From JAKAAZ01 sp963817855 (GTDB lineage: Bacteria > Acidobacteriota > Terriglobia > Terriglobales > Acidobacteriaceae), in the NCBI GenBank assembly GCA_963817855.1, contig CAWFQA010000001.1, positions 2,170,001 to 2,234,000 on the forward strand: a stretch of DNA of 64,000 nt. The letters are read 5' to 3'. Positions 27,551 to 36,771 of this stretch are shown one piece after another. Below the pieces are notes generated by a model. It was not told the origin of the DNA. It searched no databases and saw only the letters and a program-made list of their open reading frames with translations. Each line of letters starts with the position of its first letter. Position 1 is the stretch's first letter. The position numbers and the translations under genes were made by a program.

Positions 27551-27902
27551 ATGGGCGAAGTGAAACTGGATTTGCTGCAAGGAACTCTGGACTTGATGGT
27601 GTTGCAGACGCTGGCTACGCTGGGCACGCTGCATGGCTACGGGATTGCACGCCGGATTGAGCAGGTGAGCGGCGACGAGATTCTGCTGAACCAGGGAACG
27701 ATCTACGCCTCGCTGGTGCGGCTGCAACAGCGGGGATGGATCTCCGCCGAGTGGGGAATCTCGGAAAACAATCGTAAGGCGAAGTATTACGCCATCACCA
27801 AGAGCGGCCGCAAGCAGCTGGCAAAGGATGCGGCGCTACTGGCAGCGACTCTCCAACGTGATCGGCCGGGTGCTCTCGATGCCGGCGGAGGGAGAGCTGT
27901 GA
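27551..27902 (+). pseudogene. PadR-family regulator with one frameshift
   Basis: The PadR domain is clear: LLQGTLDLMVLQTLATLG, HGYGIARRIEQVS, QGTIYASLVRLQQRG and ENNRKAKYYAIT. At 27836 one extra C (gcgCtactgg) throws the frame. Without it the protein ends with the usual PadR tail YWQRLSNVIGRVLSMPAEGEL and a TGA that overlaps the next ATG (TGATG, 27900-27904). As written, the frame instead runs on into the permease and yields a spurious 1008-residue fusion. The ATG at 27551 follows AGGAGAGGT. It is probably a functional regulator of ADOP copy 4 if the base is an error. Confidence 0.85.
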
Positions 27903-30550
27903 TGGACGCAATGCGTGAAGCGTGGAATCGCGTTCTGTCGTTCTTCCACAAGCGGGAGCGTGATTCGGAGATGGAGGCGGAACTCGCCAGTCATGTGGAG
28001 TTGGCAGTGGAAGAGAACATGCGGCAGGGGATGCCGGAAGCGGAAGCGCGGCGGAAGGCGTTGGTGCGATTCGGCGGCGTGCAGCAGACGAAGGAACGCC
28101 AGCGTGAGGCGCGCGGATTGCCGTGGCTCGACGTCTTGATGCAGGATGTTCGCTACACATTGAGGACCTTGCGGCGGGACCGCTCGTTTACGGTGGTGGC
28201 GGTACTGATCCTGGCGCTGGGAATTGGCGCGAATATTGCAGTGTTCAGCGTGGTGAATACGATTCTGCTGCGTCCGCTGCCGTTTCCGGATTCTCAGCGG
28301 CTGGCGCGAATCACGACCAAAGATCCCAAGGGCGGCGACTCCAGCATGACTTATACGACGGATGCCACTCAGGAATATCAACAACGGAACAAATCGTTCC
28401 AGCAGGTGACTGGGTATTTCGCGTTTTCTTCCTACATTAATTACAAGCTGGGGGGACATGGCGTACCGCTGCCTGTAACGGGAATGCTTGTGATGGGGAA
28501 CTTCTTTCAGACACTGGAAGTGGAACCGATGTTGGGGCGCTTGTTTACCGCAGATGAATGTCTGCCGAAGGGCCGTGCAACGGTGTTGCTGAGTTATCCG
28601 TTTTGGAAACAGCAGTTTCACGGCGATCGCGGCATTGTTGGGCAAGCGATCGATCTGAATGGTACGCCCGTCACGGTGGTGGGTGTGATGCCGAAGACTT
28701 TTGATTTCGGATCTGTGTTTTCTCCGGGCTTGAAGGTCGATATTTTTACGCCGTTCGTGATGCACGATTTTCAGGATGATGGAAACGTCCTGGCGCTGAT
28801 GGGCCGATTGAAACCGGGGGTGACGCTAGCGTCGGCGCAGGCGGAAGCCGATCTTCTCTTCCCCAAACTGGATGCAAGTCTCCGAAACCCTGGTTGGCAC
28901 GCCAATTACACGGGAAGGCAGGTGCTGTTGAAGCAGTATGTGACGGGAAAGCTGCATCGGTCGTTGATTGTGCTGTGGTGCGCGGTAGGCATGATCTTGC
29001 TGATTGTTTGCGTGAATCTTTCGAACCTGCTGCTGGCGCGAACGGCGGCCCGAAGCAAGGAATTTGCGATGCGGACTGCGTTGGGCGCGGGGCGAGGGCG
29101 ATTGATCCGACAACTACTGACGGAGAGCCTGATTCTCTCTGGAGCAGGGGCTTTGCTGGGCCTGGGAATTGCATTTGCGGTAATCGAAGTTTTGGCGCAT
29201 CAGGGATCGATTGCACTACCGCTGTTGAGCGATCTAAAGATTGATGGCGCAACGCTGGCATGGACGGTAGCGATTGCGATTGTGAGCGGGGCCGCATTTG
29301 GTCTGGCCCCGGGGCTGAAGATGTCATCAGGAAATCTGCAGGAGACGCTGAAGGATTCCGGCAGTGGCGCAGGCGCAGGCCGTAAGCACGAGGGATTGCG
29401 ATCCGCGCTGGTGGTGTCTGAAGTTGCGCTGGCGTGTGTGTTGCTGGTGGGCGCGGGGCTGCTGCTGCGCAGCTTTCTGCGGATTCTGGATGTCGACCTT
29501 GGGTTCGAGCCGAGTCATGCGGCGGCTATGAGCGTGGACTATAACGATGGGGGCAACGCTGCGAAGAGAAGCGCGATCTGGCAGGAGATCATCCGTCGCG
29601 TGGAGGCGATTCCCGGCATCGAAACCGCGGGCATCTCGGATAGCCTGCCGCTGAGCCGCAACCGAAGCTGGGGCATTTCGGCGAAAGGGCAGACCTATCG
29701 GCCGGGAGAGCTGCAGGATACATTCGTGTTTATCGTGTCGCCGGGCTATCTGAGGGCGATCGGGATGCGATTGGTCAAAGGCCGAGATTTTCATTGGGAT
29801 GACAACTCCAAGAGCCAGGCGGCGGTCATCATCAATGAAACGGTGGCGCGCAAGTTGTGGCCGGGACAAGATCCGATTGGGCGGATCGCATTCGCTGGCG
29901 GCGTGGAGGCGCGGGTGATCGGGGTGGTTGCCGATGTTCGCGAGAGCAGTGTCGAGGGCGATCCGGGCTGGCAGATGTATCTGAACGGCGCCGCACCGCA
30001 ATATGGGCCTGAAGGTGCCGAACTTGTGGTGCGGACGAAAGTGCCGCCCAATGTGCTGGCTTCGAGCGTGTTGGCTACGCTGCGGCAGATCAATCACGGA
30101 CAGCCAGCGGCCGAGTTTCAACCCATCCAGAGCCTGGTGGATCATGCGGTGTCGCCGCGACGTTTCTTCGTCATTCTGGTCGATATTTTCGCAGGACTAG
30201 GATTGCTTCTGGCATCGCTGGGAATTTATGGCGTCATCTCCTACTCGGTGACGCAGCGAACGCAGGAGATTGGCATTCGCATGGCGCTGGGTGCATCGCG
30301 ATGGAATGTTCAATTCGACGTGATCTGGAAAACATTGCGGCTGGTGCTGCTAGGAATGGTGGTAGGGCTGGCGGTGTCGCTTGCTGCGTCGAGATTGATT
30401 GCGGCACTATTATTCGGCACGGCGGCATCCGACCCGAAAACATTTGCGGCAGTGACAGTGCTGCTGCTTGGGGTTGCGCTGCTGGCGGGTTATCTGCCGG
30501 CGTGGCGAGCCTCCAGGATTAACCCGATGATCGCGCTGCGCAATAACTAA
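27902..30550 (+). CDS. ADOP-family duplicated permease, copy 4
   Basis: The 882-residue permease contains the cytoplasmic N-terminal domain (FHKRERDSEMEAELASHVE, then RRKALVRFGGVQQTKERQRE), the first span (RDRSFTVVAVLILALGIGAN), two MacB-like periplasmic domains, two FtsX modules and the closing WRASRINPMIALRNN. It has no ATPase, and its cargo is unknown. Its ATG overlaps the corrected stop of the PadR gene, so translation is coupled. The unit is inserted between two paralogous phosphoesterase lipoprotein genes that read in the same direction. No terminator is obvious within the 331 bases that follow. Confidence 0.92.
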   Translation: MDAMREAWNRVLSFFHKRERDSEMEAELASHVELAVEENMRQGMPEAEARRKALVRFGGVQQTKERQREARGLPWLDVLMQDVRYTLRTLRRDRSFTVVAVLILALGIGANIAVFSVVNTILLRPLPFPDSQRLARITTKDPKGGDSSMTYTTDATQEYQQRNKSFQQVTGYFAFSSYINYKLGGHGVPLPVTGMLVMGNFFQTLEVEPMLGRLFTADECLPKGRATVLLSYPFWKQQFHGDRGIVGQAIDLNGTPVTVVGVMPKTFDFGSVFSPGLKVDIFTPFVMHDFQDDGNVLALMGRLKPGVTLASAQAEADLLFPKLDASLRNPGWHANYTGRQVLLKQYVTGKLHRSLIVLWCAVGMILLIVCVNLSNLLLARTAARSKEFAMRTALGAGRGRLIRQLLTESLILSGAGALLGLGIAFAVIEVLAHQGSIALPLLSDLKIDGATLAWTVAIAIVSGAAFGLAPGLKMSSGNLQETLKDSGSGAGAGRKHEGLRSALVVSEVALACVLLVGAGLLLRSFLRILDVDLGFEPSHAAAMSVDYNDGGNAAKRSAIWQEIIRRVEAIPGIETAGISDSLPLSRNRSWGISAKGQTYRPGELQDTFVFIVSPGYLRAIGMRLVKGRDFHWDDNSKSQAAVIINETVARKLWPGQDPIGRIAFAGGVEARVIGVVADVRESSVEGDPGWQMYLNGAAPQYGPEGAELVVRTKVPPNVLASSVLATLRQINHGQPAAEFQPIQSLVDHAVSPRRFFVILVDIFAGLGLLLASLGIYGVISYSVTQRTQEIGIRMALGASRWNVQFDVIWKTLRLVLLGMVVGLAVSLAASRLIAALLFGTAASDPKTFAAVTVLLLGVALLAGYLPAWRASRINPMIALRNN

Positions 30551-30744
30551 CGTCGAGAGCTCCTTAGTCATGACTGTTTAACTTTGGGCGAGGTTTATCC
30601 GCCTTACATTCAGCGGTTCTGAAAAGCCTGCGTCGGCTTTCCGACATTCCCGGCAGTTGTTCTCGCACGAGCGGGCCCGACAGACGATTTCCTCAGCAAA
30701 ACCTTCTCGCGGCAATCTATATCCGGACGCATTCCCATTCTGAC

Positions 30745-30766
30745 TCTTAAATATTTAAGATATACT
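30745..30766 (+). promoter_or_regulatory. 16-bp perfect palindrome with adjoining -10 box
   Basis: TCTTAAATATTTAAGA (30745-30760) is a perfect palindrome immediately followed by TATACT (30761-30766), a fair -10 hexamer, about 115 bases before the phosphoesterase lipoprotein start. A symmetrical AT-rich site at the upstream edge of a -10 box suggests a repressor or activator site. Otherwise 30551-30881 contains no supported gene; the AAGGAGAG at its end is the ribosome binding site for the next gene. Confidence 0.4.
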
Positions 30767-30881
30767 GGCAACCAGGCGCGCAGAATATGCGTCGCACGTA
30801 AAAGTATTGAAATACCTCGGTGAATAAGCCCTGGCTACTGCCCCAGGCGGCGTTTATCTCATTCCCTAAGGAGAGAAACCC

Positions 30882-31805
30882 GTGAAGAATGGATTTCTAT
30901 CTCTATCTGCAATTTCAATTCTGGCGCTCGCGATGGCAGGTTGCGGCGGCGCTTCGATGAACAACCCAATCCAATCGCAGAGTCAGACTTCTTCTGCCAT
31001 GCCGCATAGCAATCATGTGGTGATCGTGATGGAGGAGAATCACAGCTACTCCAGCGTGGTGGGCCATACCAGCGTTTGGCCCAACCTAAACAATCTCATT
31101 CACGAAGGAGCCCTGGCGACCCACTATTATGCCAACGATCATCCATCCATCGGGAATTACTTCATGCTGACGACTGGCCAGATCATTACGACAAACGACA
31201 GCACAAGGACGGTACGGAATGTAGCCAATATCGCGCGAAGGATGTTGTCCTCGGGAACTTCTTTCCGCATCTACGCGGAAGGAGTATCCCGCGGATATGT
31301 TGGCGGCAATACGGGACTCTATTTGATTCGGCACAATCCGTTTGCATTGCTTTCTGACATTGCCGACAGCAAAACAGTGGCGGATGCACACCTGTATCCG
31401 TTTACGCAATTTGCGACCGATGTGGCGAATGGAACGCTGCCGAAGTACTCCTTTATCGTTCCGAACATCGATCATGATGCCCACACCGGCTCCCCACAAC
31501 AGGCGGATAGATGGCTGCATTCCAAAGTGATCGCACCGTTGTCGACTGATTCCTCATGGGAACCGGGAGGAAGTGGAGTATTGATCGTGGATTTCGACGA
31601 GAGCGTGGACAGCGATACGTCGCATGGCGGGGGACATGTTGCCGCAGTGATGTGGGGACCGATCGTGAAGGCGGGATACAAGCAGACTTCGAGCACGGTG
31701 TACAAGCACCAGAGCATGTTGCGGACGGAAATGCGGTTGCTGGGGCTTTCGAATCCCCCGGGCGCTGCGTCCACCGCACCGGTGATGAGTGAATTTTTTC
31801 GGTGA
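30882..31805 (+). CDS. phosphoesterase-family lipoprotein, paralogue without Ig repeats
   Basis: The 307-residue protein has a lipoprotein signal (ISILALAMAGC, lipobox cysteine at about residue 21), a short linker and a phosphoesterase domain of the phospholipase C/acid phosphatase type (HVVIVMEENHSYSSVVG, NDHPSIGNYFML, IVDFDESVDSDTSHGGGHV). It is very similar through the whole catalytic domain to the gene at 25742 but lacks the three Ig-like repeats. The GTG at 30882 follows AAGGAGAG. It is likely attached to a membrane facing outwards. The substrate is not determinable. It is followed 82 bases later by an alcohol dehydrogenase. Confidence 0.9.
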   Translation: MKNGFLSLSAISILALAMAGCGGASMNNPIQSQSQTSSAMPHSNHVVIVMEENHSYSSVVGHTSVWPNLNNLIHEGALATHYYANDHPSIGNYFMLTTGQIITTNDSTRTVRNVANIARRMLSSGTSFRIYAEGVSRGYVGGNTGLYLIRHNPFALLSDIADSKTVADAHLYPFTQFATDVANGTLPKYSFIVPNIDHDAHTGSPQQADRWLHSKVIAPLSTDSSWEPGGSGVLIVDFDESVDSDTSHGGGHVAAVMWGPIVKAGYKQTSSTVYKHQSMLRTEMRLLGLSNPPGAASTAPVMSEFFR

Positions 31806-31887
31806 GACGGGACGCCTTGCGGCAGCCGGAGGCAGCGGGGCAAGTTTTTGCATACTCTATACGGTGCCTTGCATCGAAGAGAGAATC

Positions 31888-32946
31888 ATGTACAACGCAA
31901 AAGCTTTCTCCGCTGCCAGCGCGACATCGCCGCTAGCTTCCACCACGATCGCGCGGCGCGATCCAACCGAGACAGACGTTCAGATTGAGATACTTTTCTG
32001 CGGCATTTGCCACTCTGATCTGCACCAAGTGCGCAATGAGTGGAAGGAAGTGATGCCGACTGTCTATCCCTGCGTGCCCGGACATGAGATTGTTGGCCGG
32101 GTGACCAAGGTGGGTGCGAGCGTCAAGAAGTTTAAAGCGGGCGACCTGGCGGCCGTAGGGTGTATGGTCGACTCGGATGGGACGTGTCCGGAGTGTCAGC
32201 GGGGCGAGGAGCAGTTTTGCCCCAACATGACGCTGACCTATAACTTCCCAGATAAACATACCGGCGGCGTTACGTATGGGGGCTACTCCGACAGCGTGGT
32301 GGTCGACCAACGCTTTGTGCTGAAGGTGCCGCCAAACCTGGACCTGGCGGGGACCGCGCCGCTGCTGTGTGCGGGAATTACCACGTTTTCTCCACTGCAT
32401 CACTGGGGAGTGACCAAGGGAAAGAAGGTTGGCATCGTCGGGCTGGGCGGGCTGGGGCACATGGCTGTGAAGTTCGCACATGCGCTGGGCGCGCATGTCG
32501 TGCTGTTCACCACCTCGCCAAATAAGAAGGAAGACGCGCTGCGGCTGGGAGCGGACGAAGTTGTGGTTTCGCGTAACGCGGATGAAGTGGCGAAGCACGC
32601 AGGCAGTTTCGACTTTATTCTGGATGCCGTGTCGGCGAATCACGACATCAACACGTATATCAACCTGTTGCGCCGCGACGGAAACCTGACGCTGGTGGGC
32701 GCGCCGAACAAGCCGTTTGAAATTCCGGCGTTCAACCTGATCATGGGACGCCGCAGCTTGTCCGGTTCGCCGATTGGCGGGATTGCGGAGACGCAGCAGA
32801 TGCTCGACTTCTGCAGTGCGAACAACATTACCTCCGATGTTGAAGTGATTCCGATTCAGAAGGTGAATGAAGCGTATGAGCGGCTGTTGAAGGCCGACGT
32901 GAAATATCGCTTCTCGATCGATATGGCTTCGCTGAAGAGCGCCTAG
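31888..32946 (+). CDS. NAD(P)-dependent alcohol dehydrogenase (YahK/cinnamyl alcohol dehydrogenase type)
   Basis: This 352-residue zinc dehydrogenase probably reduces aldehydes with NADPH. Catalytic zinc residues are Cys38 (FCGICHSDLH) and His66-Glu67 (PGHE). The cofactor loop is GLGGLGHMAVKFA. The structural zinc lobe reads VDSDGTCPECQRGEEQFC, so Cys100, Cys103 and Cys111 are kept while the usual first cysteine is Asp97. The same substitution occurs in the other alcohol dehydrogenase of this window. The ATG at 31888 starts the conserved sequence and follows GAAGAGAGA. It stands downstream of the lipoprotein gene but is functionally unrelated to it. Confidence 0.94.
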   Translation: MYNAKAFSAASATSPLASTTIARRDPTETDVQIEILFCGICHSDLHQVRNEWKEVMPTVYPCVPGHEIVGRVTKVGASVKKFKAGDLAAVGCMVDSDGTCPECQRGEEQFCPNMTLTYNFPDKHTGGVTYGGYSDSVVVDQRFVLKVPPNLDLAGTAPLLCAGITTFSPLHHWGVTKGKKVGIVGLGGLGHMAVKFAHALGAHVVLFTTSPNKKEDALRLGADEVVVSRNADEVAKHAGSFDFILDAVSANHDINTYINLLRRDGNLTLVGAPNKPFEIPAFNLIMGRRSLSGSPIGGIAETQQMLDFCSANNITSDVEVIPIQKVNEAYERLLKADVKYRFSIDMASLKSA

Positions 32947-33342
32947 GTTTCCTAAGACAGACAAAGCGTTCCCGGCTGGTCTGCAAGTAGCTTTGCGGGG
33001 TGGCCGGGAATTCTTGCTTTTGGGGGCAGACGAAAGGCGAGTCCCTGGACTGCGGTTGCCGCAGCGGCCTCCGACGGGTTGAAAAAACATTCGAACCCAC
33101 TCAAGCCAAAACAAAGCCTTATATGTGCCGCCTGTCGAATGGAATTGCTTTCAACACCGCCGAAGTCGGCCACGAAACGAAAAAGAACTTTTTTAATAAC
33201 AGATTCACAGAGATACCGCATTTCAAATCTCATATTTGACGCAAGGGGTAATCCGATCTTATAAATGGATGCCTCTCGGTGAGATCTAAAAAATCAAAAC
33301 CGAAATCCCCCGGCGTAACGCCAGATGAATATGGAGACTGAG
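32947..33342 (+). other. intergenic region upstream of beta-helix gene A
   Basis: No supported gene is visible. The last 110 bases before the start resemble the region before the second beta-helix gene (shared blocks include CCTCTCGG, AAAATC, CGGCGTA and ATGGAGAC), so the duplication included the promoter and leader. A weaker similarity (aaaaacat-tc-aaccca-t-aa-gccaaa) occurs near 33085-33110 and 34815-34845. Confidence 0.5.
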
Positions 33343-34671
33343 ATGAACATAAATCTGAATGCAGGACGACAGAAGACGCTGCTGTACGTATGTGGTCTGA
33401 TAGTGCTTCTAAGTTTGACCGCGAGAGCCAACGCGACAACCTGGAATGTGGGGCCAACCCGGACTTACAAAACTCCCTGCGCCGTCAGCACACTGGTGGC
33501 GAATGGCGATACGGTTTCTATCGACTATTCTCCATCCACTGGGCCAGGTGTGGGCTATTACGACGATAGTTGCGCGTGGAGTGCAAGCAACCTGAGCTTG
33601 ATCGGTGTACTCAACTCGAACGGCGCCCGGCCGGTTCTTAACGCGGCAGGGCTAACGGACACATCGAGGACCGGGCATATCGCCGATAGGCAGGGAATCT
33701 GGGTGTTTACCGGCAGCAACGAGACGGTTGAGAATATGGAATTCGAAAATGCCGCCGTCAGCAATAACGATGGCGCGAACGGAGCCGGCATTCGCTCGAG
33801 TGGAGTCAATCTTACTGTCCTCAACAGCTACTTTCACAATAATCAGGACGGACTGCTGGAGAGCAACATTGCGGGGAGCAATATTGTGATTGAGAATTCG
33901 GAGTTCTACCAGAATGGGGTTAGCAATAGTAAGCTCACGAACGGTTACGGGTTTACGCACAACCTGTATATCGGCCATTGCGCTTCCTTGACGTTCGAGT
34001 ACAACTACACCCACGCCTCGAATGTTGGCCATTTGTTGAAGACGCGAGCGGCGGTGAACTACATTCTCTACAACAAAATCACCCAGGAAAACGGGACCAG
34101 CAGCTATGACATTGATATACCGAACGGCGGCACGTCCTACGTGATCGGGAATGAGGTCGAAAAAGGTCCCAATGCCGGGAATTCTGCCCTGTTGAGTTAC
34201 TTCGAGGAAGGGGCGAATGCCGGCAATCCAGGGCAAGATCTGTATGTGCAGAACAACACCTTCGTGAATCAGTTGGGCAGTGGGACGTTCGCGGTCGACG
34301 ATTCGACGAGCGTGGCGGCATTATTGGAAAACAATATCTGGTACGGTACAGGTACCGTCACCAACCAAAGTGGCGCAACTCAGACCACGAATGATTCCGT
34401 GTCCAATAATCCTTCGATGTTTGTGGACTTTACCCACTATAACTACAACCTCAGCTCGACTGCCGGCTCGCCTCCCGTCAACTCCGGCACAGCGCCTGGA
34501 AGCAGTACCGAGGGATACTCCCTCAATCCGAATTATCAATACGTGCAGAGCACCAACTCTGCCGGGGGTAATGCTGAATGCTCGCAACCGCGCACAACGG
34601 TCAGCACCATCGACATCGGCGCGTATGAATTTGGAGGCGGCGGCACGGTGACATGCCCTGCCGGCGAGTAA
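33343..34671 (+). CDS. secreted right-handed beta-helix protein, copy A
   Basis: The 442-residue exported protein has a signal peptide (LLYVCGLIVLLSLTARANA) followed by a repetitive beta-helix domain rich in Asn and short beta strands (ENMEFENAAVSNNDGAN, NSYFHNNQDGLLESN, NSEFYQNGVS). This fold is common in pectate lyases and other polysaccharide-active proteins, but no lyase calcium or arginine site can be assigned by eye. The ATG at 33343 was chosen over 33325 because GGAGACTGAG precedes it. It is a tandem duplicate of the gene at 35080, roughly 1.74 kb away, and has its own terminator. Function is unknown; cell-surface carbohydrate binding or cleavage is a guess. Confidence 0.82.
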   Translation: MNINLNAGRQKTLLYVCGLIVLLSLTARANATTWNVGPTRTYKTPCAVSTLVANGDTVSIDYSPSTGPGVGYYDDSCAWSASNLSLIGVLNSNGARPVLNAAGLTDTSRTGHIADRQGIWVFTGSNETVENMEFENAAVSNNDGANGAGIRSSGVNLTVLNSYFHNNQDGLLESNIAGSNIVIENSEFYQNGVSNSKLTNGYGFTHNLYIGHCASLTFEYNYTHASNVGHLLKTRAAVNYILYNKITQENGTSSYDIDIPNGGTSYVIGNEVEKGPNAGNSALLSYFEEGANAGNPGQDLYVQNNTFVNQLGSGTFAVDDSTSVAALLENNIWYGTGTVTNQSGATQTTNDSVSNNPSMFVDFTHYNYNLSSTAGSPPVNSGTAPGSSTEGYSLNPNYQYVQSTNSAGGNAECSQPRTTVSTIDIGAYEFGGGGTVTCPAGE

Positions 34672-34723
34672 GCTGAGAATTCCAATTTCCCGGAAAAGGT
34701 GAATCGTTGGAAAAGTGTTGCGC

Positions 34724-34757
34724 GCAGGGCCTCTAATCCGGCCCTGCGTTATTTTTT
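34724..34757 (+). terminator. intrinsic terminator after beta-helix gene A
   Basis: The stem GCAGGGCC / GGCCCTGC (34724-34731 with 34740-34747) is followed by GTTATTTTTTG. It is a nearly identical copy of the terminator after the second gene, so it was part of the duplicated unit. From 34758 to 35079 I see no gene, only the duplicated leader region. Confidence 0.9.
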
Positions 34758-35079
34758 GCCGAGCGTGGCTTGGATCCGGCTGCATTGCCGAGGCGACCGA
34801 CCACCATCGGGATAAAAAAACAGCATTCCAACCTACTAAAGCCAAATGAAGGTTTAAGTCGGCTAACCAACTGAGGGGCTGCCTCCAATACTATCGAGGG
34901 CGGCGCGAACGTAACGAAAGCGAAGTTTCAGCAACACAGATGCAATGAGATACGGCATTGTTGGTTTGGAATTGATACAAAACGACAGTCTGCATATAAA
35001 ATGAGTCCCTCTCGGGTCGATGTCAAAATCGACACTGAAAAATTCCACGGCGTAGAGCCAAACCAGTATGGAGACAGAG

Positions 35080-36417
35080 ATGAACATGAATTTGAATGCA
35101 GGAAGACAGAAGGCGCTGCTGTACGGTTGCGCTCTAACAGTTCTTCTAAGTTTGACTGCAACAGCCAGCGCCAAAACCTGGTATGTGGGCCCCACCCGGA
35201 CATACAAAACGCCTTGCGCCGTCAGCACGCTGGTGGCGAATGGCGACACGGTTTATATCGATTATTCTCCCTCGAATGCGCCAGGCGTCGGCTATTACGA
35301 CGACAGTTGCGGATGGACCGCAAGCAACCTGAGCTTGATCGGCGTGCTCAACTCGAACGGCAAACGTCCGGTTCTCAATGCGGCGGGGCTGACGGACACA
35401 GCGACCACCGGGCATATTGCCCATTTCAAGGGGATCTGGGACACGATCGGCAACAACATCACGGTCGAGAATATGGAATTCGAGAATGCCGCCATTAACA
35501 ATGACGACGGCGCGAACGGCGCCGGCATTCGCTCCGATGGCGTCAATCTTACCGTCATCAACAGCTACTTCCACAACAATCAGGACGGGCTTCTGGAGAG
35601 CAACGTTGCCGCAAGCAACATTGTGATTGAGAACTCGGAGTTCTACCAGAATGGCGTTAGCGACCCAAACCTCGACGAAGGTTATGGGCAAACGCACAAC
35701 CTGTATATCGGCCACTGCGCCTCGCTAATGTTCGTGGATAGCTATAGCCACGCCCCCAACATCGGCCACGTATTGAAATCGCGCGCGGCTGTCAACTATA
35801 TCCTCTATAGCAAACTCACCCAGGAAAATGGGGACCAGTCCAGCATCGAAATCGACCTGCCCAACGGCGGCACTTCATATGTGATCGGGAATGAGCTTCA
35901 AAAAGGCCCCAATGAGGGGAACGAACACTTCGTGTCTTACCGCGAGGAAGGACCGAATCCCAACAATCCGGGGCAGGATCTCTACGTGGTGAACAACACC
36001 TTTGTAAATCAGCTTGGCAGCAACGCGACGTACGTTGCGGATGAGTCGACAACCGTGGGGGCGTTCCTGGAAAACAACATCTTCTACGGTGGCGGCACCA
36101 TCACAGACCAGACGGCCCCGCCTCCGACGGAGACCACCAACTATGCTGTGTCGAACGATCCTTCAATGTTCGTAAACATTAACAAATACAACTACGACCT
36201 CACGGCGAGCGCCGGCTCGCCTCCCATCGACTCCGGCACGACGCCGGGATTGAGTACCGAGGGATACTCCCTGACACCACAGTATCAATATATTCAGCAC
36301 GCCGATGCTGCGGGTAATTTTGAATGCGAGCAGGCGCGCACGACCGTCAACGGTACCATCGACATCGGCGCGTATGAATATGGCAATGATGGCAGGGTAA
36401 CGTGTCCTGCCAAGTAA
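35080..36417 (+). CDS. secreted right-handed beta-helix protein, copy B
   Basis: The 445-residue protein is a paralogue of copy A along its whole length (signal LLYGCALTVLLSLTATASA; ENMEFENAAINNDDGANGAGI; NSYFHNNQDGLLESN; C-terminus TIDIGAYEYGNDGRVTCP). Differences are concentrated in the middle of the helix (for example DSYSHAPNIGHVLKS against NYTHASNVGHLLKT), which would be the usual ligand-contact region. The ATG at 35080 follows GGAGACAGAG. The catalytic or binding role is unknown. Its own terminator follows, so the copies are probably transcribed separately. Confidence 0.82.
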   Translation: MNMNLNAGRQKALLYGCALTVLLSLTATASAKTWYVGPTRTYKTPCAVSTLVANGDTVYIDYSPSNAPGVGYYDDSCGWTASNLSLIGVLNSNGKRPVLNAAGLTDTATTGHIAHFKGIWDTIGNNITVENMEFENAAINNDDGANGAGIRSDGVNLTVINSYFHNNQDGLLESNVAASNIVIENSEFYQNGVSDPNLDEGYGQTHNLYIGHCASLMFVDSYSHAPNIGHVLKSRAAVNYILYSKLTQENGDQSSIEIDLPNGGTSYVIGNELQKGPNEGNEHFVSYREEGPNPNNPGQDLYVVNNTFVNQLGSNATYVADESTTVGAFLENNIFYGGGTITDQTAPPPTETTNYAVSNDPSMFVNINKYNYDLTASAGSPPIDSGTTPGLSTEGYSLTPQYQYIQHADAAGNFECEQARTTVNGTIDIGAYEYGNDGRVTCPAK

Positions 36418-36470
36418 TGTGACGATTCCGATTTCCTCGGCGGCGGACGTGGATCGTTAGGAACTATAGC

Positions 36471-36503
36471 GCAGGGCCTCTCATCCGGCCCTGCGTTTTT
36501 TTT
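36471..36503 (+). terminator. intrinsic terminator after beta-helix gene B
   Basis: The stem GCAGGGCC / GGCCCTGC (36471-36478 with 36487-36494) is followed by GTTTTTTTTG, a strong intrinsic terminator duplicated from copy A. The following stretch 36504-36771 holds no supported gene. Confidence 0.92.
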
Positions 36504-36771
36504 GCCGAGCCTGGCCTGGATCGGGCTGCTGTGTCGTGGGTTAGGCAGCATTCGTCATTTCGTTGTTCGCCACTTTGAAGCTGAACCTATCCCTCTTCGG
36601 AGCCGAGCTTGAATAGGTGATCCGCTAATGCCGAAAATGGATTGCGAGAGAACTCGATCCCACGTCTCAGAAACGAGATGGGGGCACCCCGGTTCGATTC
36701 TCGGAGGGTCGGGGGGTTAGGTTTGCGTGGGGACTTACTGGAGCCGGCGGAGGTTTTGTACGAGGGACGAA

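Noticed and set aside
31933..33114. 393-residue minus-strand frame opposite the alcohol dehydrogenase
   Set aside because: It is antisense to a clear MDR gene with zinc motifs, and no domain is recognised.
36625..36712. Possible tRNA, from the T-loop-like GGTTCGATTC at 36691-36700
   Set aside because: The flanking T stem has mismatches, the matching acceptor strand lies only about 57 bases upstream, and no D arm can be drawn.
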